NCBI RefSeq assembly: GCF_000149955.1
Contig: NC_030997.1
Coordinates: 930,001 to 994,000, forward strand
Reading direction: 5' to 3'
DNA: 64,000 nt
Origin: Fusarium oxysporum f. sp. lycopersici 4287
Lineage: Eukaryota; Ascomycota; Sordariomycetes; Hypocreales; Nectriaceae
The stretch's first letter is position 1. Every line of letters begins with the position of its first letter. Shown here one piece after another: positions 55,968 to 64,000 of the stretch. Under the pieces are notes generated by a model. That model was not told where the DNA came from and ran no database searches. It saw nothing but the letters and a program-made list of their open reading frames with translations. Made by a program: the position numbers and the translations under genes.

Positions 55968-57810
55968 TTAAATCCCGTCTCCTGACTCCCATGCCCGCCT
56001 CTCTACATCCAATTCCTTGCTATAGTCGCCAAACTCATTAAACACGTCTTGCATCATCTCGTTATGCCTTCTTGGCCAACGAAATCCCTCAAACATGCTC
56101 TTGGTGTAATCCCAATACTCAGGATAATATCCTGCTGTTTCCCAGTCTATAATTCCGCTTAACCGCCACCCTATGGCTCCTGCAGAGCTTTTAGTTCTTT
56201 CCATCATGATGTTGCGAGGGTTGAGGTCTCCGTGCGTAAAAACAATTTTATGCCCACGCCGGCTGGGCTCATCTGAGAAGCGTAGATTCTGGCTAAACGA
56301 CGCTTCATCTGGAAAGGGTCCGATAGGGGCCCAATCTCGAATTCGCGGGTCGCGACAGGCTTCGCCCAACGTATTGCAGATGGCCATACCATTGTTGATC
56401 GGCTTTGGGATGTCCCGCAGCTGTGAGACGCAGTCCTTGAGTTGAGCGGAGAGGTTGGCATAGTCTTGGTCAGAGAGCGCATCCCGACATGTTGCCAATG
56501 TTGTGCCTGGAACCCTACTCATGAGGAGATAACTGAAATCATCTTCGCCAGTGTGCTGAGAGACGACATCGAATACTCTTGGCGCAGGAATGTTTGTCTT
56601 TTGTTCCAAGACCTTAAGGGCATTATACTCGTTCCTCAGGGTGTCTGGGTTGGAGTTACACTTGAGGTATAGTCCAAAAGGCAACTTTTGAACCTGCGTA
56701 TCTCCATCTTTTCCGTAGAAGCGGTTTCCGAGTTTTTGCAACAGCTCGTATGCCGCAATACGAATTGTGGATGGGAAGAACCGCCACAAAAGCATCATTG
56801 GACGCATGAACGCGTATCCCAGACCGAGGCTACTAGAGCGCATTCGAACTGGGAACTGCTGTTGAGGGACATCTGTGATGGATTTCCGCTCAAAGAAAAG
56901 ACCGGGGGCGATGGTCCTTGCAAGATTCACTAGCTGGATACTTCTGGAGAAACGGGCGTGCGAACCAATCAGCCGTGCATCGGCCTTCTCAATTCCCTGC
57001 CGTGAATGATCACCTAGCAAAGCAATCGCGCCGTTCACATCGACAGGTTGCTGATCATCAATAAGAACATGCTCGACTCTAAACTAGACAGGTTTGTTAG
57101 ACCTGATATTCCTTCAAATGGCCATTGCCTCTTACCTCAATCATGGATGAAGTCAATCTTATTAATTTGACGATGCCGCGCTGGAATTCTTTATGCACGC
57201 TCCTACGGACAAGCCAGTGAGTTTGATAAGGTGAATATATCTCAGGTCTACCGATAAACCAACGCCACCAATCAAAGTACTGGGGTCCAAAGAAGGCTAC
57301 AAGTAGCTCTATAATACGTGGCTGGTCTTGAATTTAGACGTGAGGGTATATAAAAACGACAGGAACAAAAAGAACTAACCTCGCCTTTGAGCCACGCAGC
57401 TGGCACAGGTAGAATCGGGGCGACAATTACGGGGTCCCAGAGGCTACCCTGCTTTCCTGTTACGCAGCATATACCTCCGTCTCGCTTAGTAATGGCATTG
57501 ATCTCATGAGACGAAGGGGCTCGCGGCTGCGTGCCAGAGATGACTGCCAGCGCATGCGGTTGAGTAAGTGAGGCGCGTTGACTAAAGTTTAGAGGAGATA
57601 CCAACCTGAGTCAATAACATAAATCCAATCGGCAACAAGAAGACCAGCATGTCCGTCGGTTATCAACCGGCTTTGTACGTAATCTGCAGCCGTCTGAGCT
57701 TGGGCGGCCTCGAGAATGTAGGCGCGTAATAGGGCGGACGCAGGATGTTCAAGTGGGACACGGTCGACCAAGTCAAGTGCCTTGTGTACGTCTGGCGACG
57801 GAGGGGTCAT
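55968..57810 (-). CDS. Fusion of an HNH-like domain and an aminoglycoside-phosphotransferase-like kinase, 556 aa
   Basis: Four exons: 57810-57606, 57543-57380, 57321-57136 and 57083-55968, all GT-AG and in phase. Residues about 70-125 (HEINAITKRDGGICCVTGKQGSLWDPVIVAPILPVP) resemble the start of a fungal HNH-endonuclease-type domain, but the catalytic His-Asn pair is not obvious. The C-terminal APH domain has LPFGLYLKCNSN, an NEYNALKVLEQ segment, the Brenner-type catalytic loop KIVFTHGDLNPRNIMME (Asp and Asn) and the metal-binding LSGIIDWETAGYYPEYWDY. APH-fold proteins phosphorylate small molecules such as choline, homoserine or antibiotics; the substrate here is unknown. The joining of both parts rests on splice logic and is moderately sure. 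Confidence 0.8.
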
Positions 57811-58116
57811 GATGCCTGTTTAGTTGATTCTTAGACAACAACCTGGAGTGAGTCATAAGAATGGTATTATTTCTAAGATATTTTCGAAGCTGCTAATAGT
57901 GTATGTGAAGTTGGTGCAAGAAATGGTTGGGAGAAGAGGTTCTTTAGGGTGGATGTCGCGCGGTAAGCAACATCCCATCATTGGGTAGTTGTGCGTGTGA
58001 TCGGGTAATAAAGTGGGACCTCCAGCTCTAGGCAGCATCACCTATAGAGAACTCTCCCTCCTAACCTTCACTTCATCAGCGACTTTATTATCACATCCTC
58101 TCTCATTATTAACGCA
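57811..58116. promoter_or_regulatory. Divergent promoter, 306 bp
   Basis: Short bidirectional region between the fusion kinase and the Abhydrolase_2 gene. No motif stands out. Confidence 0.35.
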
Positions 58117-58878
58117 ATGGGCTCTCTTCCCCTCACCAGCATTCAAGTGCCCCCAGCCAAAGGCCAAACGCACTCTCACACCATCGTCTTCTTGCATGGT
58201 CGCGGAGATAGCGCTGCCAACTTCTGCAGCTCGCTCCAATACTCGCGCGACTCCCAAGGCCGCACGCTTGCCGACGCTTTCCCTTCTTTTCGATGGGTAT
58301 TTCCTCAAGCACCTAGAAGAAAATGCGCCAGTTCACCCGATGAGTGGAACCAGTGGTTCGATGTCTGGAACGTGAGGAATTTAGCGGAAAATGAAGATCT
58401 CCAGGCAGAAGGACTCAGAGAAGTCGTGCCCAGGATTCGCGATATTCTAGCCAAAGAAGCAAATGACTTGAACGGGAGGTGGGACAAGGTCATTTTGATG
58501 GGCATCAGCATGGGCTCTGCGACAAGCGTGCACACTTTATTCAACCTCGACATCCCGACCCCAGACAAACGACTGGGCGCCTTTATTGGCTTCAGCGGGC
58601 GTTGTCCGTTTGCCGGGCGAGCACTTGATGAGATGCGTAAGACACTTCAGGTCGGTTCGTCCCCAACGCACAGTGACGTTCTCAAAAATACGCCTATGCT
58701 CTTGGAACATTGCGTAGACGATCCGTTGGTATTGGTTGATTGGGGCAGGAGGCAGTGTGAGATATTGAAAGGGTTTGGAGCGAATGTGACTTGGAGAGAG
58801 TATGGGAGCGGAGGACACTGGTTTAACTCACCCCAGGGCATGGATGATGCGATAGACTTTTTGAAGGCTGTACTTTAG
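58117..58878 (+). CDS. Abhydrolase_2 esterase (acyl-protein thioesterase/carboxylesterase-like), 253 aa
   Basis: Predicted cytosolic serine esterase of the acyl-protein thioesterase/phospholipase-carboxylesterase group. Single exon. TIVFLHGRGDSAANF is the oxyanion loop, VILMGISMGSATSVH holds the nucleophile Ser, and LLEHCVDDPLVLVDWG supplies the catalytic Asp. GSGGHWFNSPQGMDD has the His. WNQWFDVWNV corresponds to the WFD segment typical of the family. The fungal subgroup is more divergent than Apt1 itself, so the substrate may be a small ester rather than a palmitoylated protein. Confidence 0.9.
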   Translation: MGSLPLTSIQVPPAKGQTHSHTIVFLHGRGDSAANFCSSLQYSRDSQGRTLADAFPSFRWVFPQAPRRKCASSPDEWNQWFDVWNVRNLAENEDLQAEGLREVVPRIRDILAKEANDLNGRWDKVILMGISMGSATSVHTLFNLDIPTPDKRLGAFIGFSGRCPFAGRALDEMRKTLQVGSSPTHSDVLKNTPMLLEHCVDDPLVLVDWGRRQCEILKGFGANVTWREYGSGGHWFNSPQGMDDAIDFLKAVL

Positions 58879-60275
58879 ATGCTAGACTTGAAGATTAGAA
58901 AAGGGCCGTATCTGTCATGCGTGGTTGGGAAGCTGCCAGCCCAGCTCATTCACCACTGCCGTGACCGGCACCAATCTCGTTGATCACAAGCATTTACTCC
59001 TCTTGTTGTTGTCATTCGAAGGCGCAATAATTGAGTGGATTCTGGAGACTAAATAAAATGCTGTTGTAGCCAAGGCTGGCACATTTGTATCACGGAGGGT
59101 TGTGAATTGAATGGTGAAATGGGCACTTTCGTTGTCTGTGACTCCCAGTTGCTGCATTGAGGTTTGTGCAGCAGAATGGCGAGCTGCGCCTAGTAATCCA
59201 TGCAGTCCAGTGCGGGCTGTTGCAAGACGCGCTCCAACCTTGGCATGAACGTGAGAAAGTGGGCGTTGGGCCATTTAGGGAGATTTCTGAGACTGAAAGG
59301 TGACGTTCTTTTGTTCCATTACTAGTCTCATATGACGTGGGATGGTCCAGACCCAGCTCTGATGGCCCATATGAAGTAAGTGGTGCTGGCGTTGAGGCTG
59401 AGTCTTATTTTAGCTGGCAGACAAAGTGTTTGGCGAGCTTTGGTCAGGCCCAATGCATCAGCCGTGATTGAGATGATTGGGCTAGCAAGAGAAATCTCGG
59501 AGAAAATGTCAATGCTTACCCGCTCTGTAGGCATAATGATTAATTAAATTAGTTCACATGCCGTGTAGGGCAACGCAATTCAAGGACCCCGAAAGCCCTT
59601 TTTTCCCGAATCGAGTCCCATCGTGCGAAGACGCTACGTAGCCCGGGGAGGCCAAGAAATCTTTTAACTTCTATTATAAGTGACAAAAGAATCGCGGTAG
59701 GCTCAGTAGGTATCTAGTGGGACACCTGGTCCCGTCGTTTTGGCATCATTATTCACTGTCAGAAGCTTTCTTACTCCCTAATGGTAGCGTAGCTTATTAG
59801 CGTAGGGTACCCCGTAGACCCCTGCAAGCTCAGCAGATCAGTTACGGGGTCCGCGCGTAATAATGTCTAGTCTGGGTTGGAGCCGACGGATAATCGGCAA
59901 GTAAGACCACATCATCCCGGAACTCTAATTGGCTAGGTCGTACATTTTCAACATTGTGTGAACTCTCAAGCCTCCAAAATCGTAACATGAGATTGCAGAA
60001 TGGCTGAGCCTCACTATTACGAGTTCTACGAGAGAGCAGGGCTGAGTTTGGACTTCATAGGTTACGGGATGGAGAATGCCCAGCCACTGCTACTTTGTGA
60101 CGCAGCTCTGAGTGCCAGGGCTGACCCAGGTGCCGCCCTTGGTGACATATAAGTAGGATAGCCCTGACAATTAGCTTGTTGTTTATCCAGAATTAAGGCA
60201 TAAACTCATACCTGGAAGTTCGACTGCAAATAAGCATTCCTAATCCCTGATTATTTCCATCTCAACATCTCAACC
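58879..60275. other. Intergenic, 1.4 kb
   Basis: No supported gene. Two minus-strand frames (58984-59274 and 59328-59534) were considered and left out. An ATATAAGTAGG TATA-like box lies near 60147, upstream of the DUF2156 gene. Confidence 0.4.
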
Positions 60276-61580
60276 ATGGAGAGACACGACATGCTGTACT
60301 CCGATGTAGAGTCCGCATCATCGTCAACATACCAACACTCTCAAACAGACATCTCTGTTATATCAGCATCTACAGCTCCATCGACTGTCGTTCCCGACGA
60401 GGGTATCATCTCAAGGACCTATGACGCCGCCAAGACCGTATCGCACATAAAATGCCCTCACCGATTACGAAGAGAGCACCAAAGGAACAGTCCTAACAAC
60501 ACGGCCGCAAAGGCAGCATTCAAACACGATTACCAATCCTACGCACAAACCTCTCATATGGGTATCCTTGACCCAGCATACAAAGTTTTTGTTAGCAAGA
60601 AAGGTTATGGATCGTTGATCTACAAGCTTCACGCCAGGACCGTTGTCGTGGCTGGTGATCCACTATGCTCAGAGTTCCATCGCAAAGCACTATTCAGTGA
60701 GCTTCGCCGTTACCGCTGGGCTCGCGGTCTATCACTTGCATTTGTTGGGATTAGTGAGGAATTTGCTAAGTATGCTCAACAACAAGGCTGGGCGACAATG
60801 CATTTTGGCCATGAAGCCGTTCTCAACCCTCTTACGAACAAGGTTCTTCGAAAGCAGGCAGGCAAACGAATGATCGCTCAGAATAAACAGCTTCTCGATC
60901 CAAAGCGTGGAGGTATATCAGTGAGCTTCTACAGTCCCGCTGTCAATGAGACAGATCCAGAGCTGGAGCGCCAGCTGCAGGATCTTTACGATGATTGGAG
61001 GGAAGACCGGAACCGCAAGCATGGAGACGGCTCACAGGCTTTCGTCACTGTCTACAACCTCTTCTCGCTCCCGGAATCAACAATCTTCTTATACACTTCC
61101 GACCGCGACGGCAAGATTAACGGGCTTGCGACACTACGAGAACTCGGCGCTGAAAGAGGATATCACCTCGACCCTTGCATTGCATCCCAAGATGCACCAC
61201 GGGGCATTTCAGATCTTCTTATTGTTACTGCCATGGAGCTGCTGAAAGCTTCCGACGTGGGCTACATGAGTCTTGGCATCGAGCCCCTCGATGAGGTTCA
61301 AGAGGTTACCGGGTCATCGAAACTTGTGTCACGGCTCTGGAAAGACGGCTACAACCAAGTGATTCAGTCGGTGCCTGTGACAGGCAAAGCAGCATACTTC
61401 AAGAAGTTCTGCCCGGACGAGTCGCTCACATCGAAACTCTTTATCTGCATACCCAGCAAAGGCATCCCGGTTCGAAGATCAATCGCGCTACTGCAATTCG
61501 CGAACATGAACCCCGGGCAGCTATTTACTCAAATTCACTTGGGAGATCGGCACAAGGAAAAGCAAACACCACAATCATGA
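60276..61580 (+). CDS. Free-standing DUF2156 protein (aminoacyl-tRNA-dependent lipid transferase-like), 434 aa
   Basis: Single exon. After a polar, Ser-rich N-terminus (about 1-75), residues 80-410 form a DUF2156/GNAT-like domain: TSHMGILDPAYKVFVSKKGYGSLIYKLHARTVVVAGDPLC, then LSLAFVGISEEFAKYAQQQGWATMHFGHEAVLNPL and GISDLLIVTAMELLKASDVGYMSLGIEPL. The fold is that of the MprF C-terminal domain, which adds amino acids from tRNA to lipids. Fungal relatives, recalled from the literature, make ergosteryl-amino-acid esters (an aspartyl-tRNA-synthetase fusion and a free-standing glycine version). This protein has no synthetase domain. Its activity is inferred. Confidence 0.85.
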   Translation: MERHDMLYSDVESASSSTYQHSQTDISVISASTAPSTVVPDEGIISRTYDAAKTVSHIKCPHRLRREHQRNSPNNTAAKAAFKHDYQSYAQTSHMGILDPAYKVFVSKKGYGSLIYKLHARTVVVAGDPLCSEFHRKALFSELRRYRWARGLSLAFVGISEEFAKYAQQQGWATMHFGHEAVLNPLTNKVLRKQAGKRMIAQNKQLLDPKRGGISVSFYSPAVNETDPELERQLQDLYDDWREDRNRKHGDGSQAFVTVYNLFSLPESTIFLYTSDRDGKINGLATLRELGAERGYHLDPCIASQDAPRGISDLLIVTAMELLKASDVGYMSLGIEPLDEVQEVTGSSKLVSRLWKDGYNQVIQSVPVTGKAAYFKKFCPDESLTSKLFICIPSKGIPVRRSIALLQFANMNPGQLFTQIHLGDRHKEKQTPQS

Positions 61581-61994
61581 GATTGTCTACTTTTTATCTT
61601 TCTTTTTGTATAATACTTTTACTCATACATATCGGGAGCGGGGATACCATTCGATCATTTAGTTTCTTTTGTCACATAGATAGACCAGTTTTATACAGCG
61701 TTCAATGACTACAGCATTAATCTTCCACCAAAGGCTCGTATAAAGTATTGAATGTTCTCGAGTACCTCATAGGAGCCCTCGTAACCAGCCGTTGTTATTA
61801 GTGATATATCATGCATATTCAACAGCGGGATCGTGTTAGTCCGGTCCGTATCACGTCTGGTAAGCTCCTCATGCTGATGGTTCTTCAACTTCTGTACAAC
61901 ATCATGACCGTGCGCCCCCATTCCCCGCTCTTTGCTTTGTCGCTTCCCTCAATACCCGTCATCTGATCTAATTGTAGCGCCGAAGTAGTGTGAC
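61581..61994. other. Intergenic, 0.41 kb
   Basis: 3' flank of the DUF2156 gene and promoter of the small membrane-protein gene. A 70-codon minus-strand frame (61709-61921) has no supporting feature. Confidence 0.4.
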
Positions 61995-62335
61995 ATGTCT
62001 CAAAACAACGAGAAAAATGTTGAGTCAGGTAAAGGTAAGGTAAAAGCTCCGGTTGCTGGCAGTATTGATACTAATTCTTGTTGTCCCTAGTACCATCACA
62101 GCACTCAAAAGTCACTTGGAACACAGACTGGCTATGTTTACGAAACATCATCATATGGCAAGTCCTTACCATGATAAACATGGGACTAGTCTTGTGTGAC
62201 TGGAATGGTTGGAAGAAAGAGCGGTACTCGGCGAAAGGACGAATAATATTTGGAGCGCTACAGACTATTCTCCTGGGTATTGCCTTGATCCAAGTTTTCC
62301 TGCGAAAGCAACGAGTGGTTGATCGTAAAGCTTAG
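61995..62335 (+). CDS. Small membrane protein, about 92 aa
   Basis: Two exons: 61995 to 62028 (or 62034), and 62091-62335. Both candidate donors (GTAAAG, GTAAGG) keep the frame, giving 92 or 94 aa; the intron has an ACTAAT branch. The protein has a short polar N-terminus, a first hydrophobic helix (LRNIIIWQVLTMINMGLVL), a basic loop (DWNGWKKERYSAKGR) and a second helix (IIFGALQTILLGIALIQVFL), ending in a Lys/Arg-rich tail. No family is recognised. The topology suggests a two-helix membrane protein. Confidence 0.6.
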
Positions 62336-62828
62336 ATATTGCCTAACACTAGATAGCACGGCACGTATAATTACTCTAGCTTTCGCGTTTGTACTCCTCA
62401 CATTTCTGTGGAATGACGGAAAACCTCACAGACGAACAAACTGCTACAACCTTGGGGAAATTTCATGATCAACAGACCGCGTGATGTTATATAAGTAACA
62501 CCACAGGCCAAATTACTTCGTGATACGTAGGAATTCCAAGCAGTGGAACAGCACAAAGCTTGATTTCTTACAGATCTAGCCCCAGATAGCTTTAATCGCG
62601 TCTAGTGCTGACGATGGCACGGCCCTCTGTATCACGATGTGGCGTACAGGAGCTGCATCGGGTATCGCCGATCGGGTATATCGGGACTAACGTAGAGTCT
62701 CATCGGCACAGATAAAACGATCTTCCACGCTGTTCAAACAAATTCTATTACTTGCATTTTGGTACCGTGCCACATTGAAGCTATTTCCATCATCTACCTG
62801 AGTTCTATTGAATCGTGACTCTGCCACA
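62336..62828. other. Intergenic, 0.49 kb
   Basis: Promoter region of the SABATH gene. No gene is seen. Confidence 0.4.
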
Positions 62829-63984
62829 ATGAAAGCTGACAATGTATCTATGCAGGGAGGAGGATACTACAATGAGAACTCTAATCTTCAAGGACAAGCG
62901 ATAGATAAATCTTTGGAGCTGCTTCGCCCCTCGGGGCATCAGGGTATGGTACCTTTCACGATGAATCCATCGACTTAGGCTTCGTCCGGCTGATATGCAA
63001 TCTCGCAGGTCTATCGATAATCTTGGCTGATTATGGTTCCTCTGAAGGCAAGAACTCGTATGTATCTTCCTCATGGTGACATATAAAAGCCACTAAACCT
63101 TTGGTATCAGTGTTCAGCTTTTTTCGCAGTACCTAAAGACGTTACCTTCCGTTACTTCAGCAACATTGGTCTTCAATGATACACCATCAAACGACTTCTC
63201 CAGTTTGACGTTGACAATTCAACAAAATTGGGATACCCTCTCACAGGGCGGAAGCATTTCCATAAATACCCTACTATCTCCGAGATCATACTTTGAGCAG
63301 GTTCTGCCCGATGGTTTTGTTGATGCTGGCTTCAACTTTACAGCTTTGCATTGGCTACGCAATATGCCCGATGCATCTTCAACCCCCTCGTCGCTATCTG
63401 CTGCGGCTCACGAGGACTTCGTCACCTTCCTCTCAGCCCGCCATAAAGAAATTCGCCAGCATGGAACTATGACGATTTGCATTCCTAGTGACGGTGAGAT
63501 CAGCGTTTTGCCGACCTTTCGATGTTTCGAAGCCAGTCTTCGCAACCTCTACGACAAGTATCAGGTCGATCCAACGATTGCAAGACGGCTTCCGATGTAC
63601 TTTAGGACCTTAGACGAGATTCTGACATCTATCGCTGCTGTCGACACGAAATGGAGTCTCAAGAGCCGTCATAATCTACCGCTAATACATACCTCGTGGT
63701 CACCCGAGGTAATTGAGGCAAGTTCTGAAGAAGCCAGAATGGCTGGTCGGAAGAGATACACAGATGCTGTGGCCGGCTTTGCATTTGCAGCATGTTCTCA
63801 AGTCTTCATTGACGGTCTGAAGCCTCAAGGCTACCAAGGCGAAAACTCTGAAGATGAAGTGATCCGTTTGAAGGAGAGATTTATGACAGACTTGACATTT
63901 GCATTCAAGGAAGAGTTTCTATGTACTCACTGCACGGATAAAGTTGGGTTCACATATACGCTGCTACAGTTGGAAAGATTGTAG
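62829..63984 (+). CDS. SABATH-family carboxyl methyltransferase-like protein, 345 aa
   Basis: Three exons (62829-62943, 63009-63057, 63111-63984), GT-AG and in phase. The N-terminus MQGGGYYNENSNLQ matches the SABATH substrate/SAM-binding opening (GGxxYxxNS), and LADYGSSEGKNS is the SAM-binding motif. VFNDTPSNDFSSL corresponds to the N-D-L-P-x-N-D-F segment of plant salicylate and jasmonate methyltransferases. YFEQVLPDGFVDAGFNFTALHWL resembles their active-site loop. Such enzymes methylate carboxyl groups of small acids. Family members are best known from plants, but fungal and bacterial ones exist. The acceptor is unknown. The window ends 16 bases after the stop. Confidence 0.88.
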
Positions 63985-64000
63985 ATCGTACACATCTCAT

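Noticed and set aside
58984..59534. Two minus-strand frames (96 and 68 codons) that could be exons of one gene
   Set aside because: A junction with good splice sites and phase was not found and the composition is not convincing.
61709..61921. 70-codon minus-strand frame upstream of the small membrane protein
   Set aside because: No domain and no independent support.
1..64000. tRNA, rRNA, telomere repeats or CRISPR arrays
   Set aside because: No cloverleaf with intact arms, no rRNA-like stretch, no TTAGGG array and no regular direct-repeat/spacer pattern was seen.

Overview
The window is nuclear DNA of a filamentous ascomycete, most likely a Fusarium or a close relative. The signs are intron-containing genes with short GT-AG introns (about 45-100 nt), several Zn2Cys6 regulators, a LaeA-like methyltransferase, secreted plant-cell-wall enzymes, and a Mutator-like transposon whose size, 98-bp terminal repeats and 9-bp target duplication fit the Hop family described from Fusarium oxysporum. 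The species call is inference. The sequence is a draft scaffold with one run of 501 N (54186-54686).

Region 1 (1-20 kb) looks like a catabolic or detoxification neighbourhood. It holds a zinc alcohol dehydrogenase, a benzoate-hydroxylase-like cytochrome P450 cut in two by an intact MULE, an extended SDR reductase, a FAD monooxygenase, an HSL-type alpha/beta hydrolase, a regulator with two tandem Zn2Cys6 clusters, a salicylate-hydroxylase-like monooxygenase, a Dal5-type anion symporter and a nitrilase. Together they could import and degrade an aromatic nitrile or acid. Two 13-bp promoter motifs are shared between distant intergenic regions, and repeated GCGACGG-type boxes occur in three of them, which supports co-regulation. 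In this isolate the P450 is broken by the transposon.

Region 2 (20-32 kb) has two divergent Zn2Cys6 regulators (one with an in-frame stop), a secreted GH5 glycosidase, a LaeA-like methyltransferase, a secreted SGNH/GDSL esterase and a class I haem peroxidase ending in a possible peroxisomal signal. Region 3 (32-38.5 kb) has a hybrid histidine kinase with PAS domains, an F-box-like protein and a 14-TM DHA2 exporter.

Region 4 (39-48 kb) is the most unusual. A stand-alone nucleoside-phosphorylase-fold protein is divergently paired with a NACHT-ankyrin NLR. The phosphorylase ends in two V-x-x-G-N segments and the NLR begins with one, a layout like known fungal receptor/effector pairs that signal through amyloid motifs. 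The NLR has an apparent one-base frameshift. The next gene, of unknown family, carries an in-frame TGA.

Region 5 (48-64 kb) has a DHA1-type MFS transporter, a secreted epoxide hydrolase, a DJ-1/PfpI protein, the assembly gap, a small secreted protein, a fused HNH-like/aminoglycoside-phosphotransferase-like protein, an Abhydrolase_2 esterase, a free-standing DUF2156 aminoacyl-transferase-like protein, a small two-helix membrane protein and a SABATH methyltransferase. Exon boundaries were worked out by hand from splice sites and reading phase. No rRNA, tRNA or CRISPR array was recognised.
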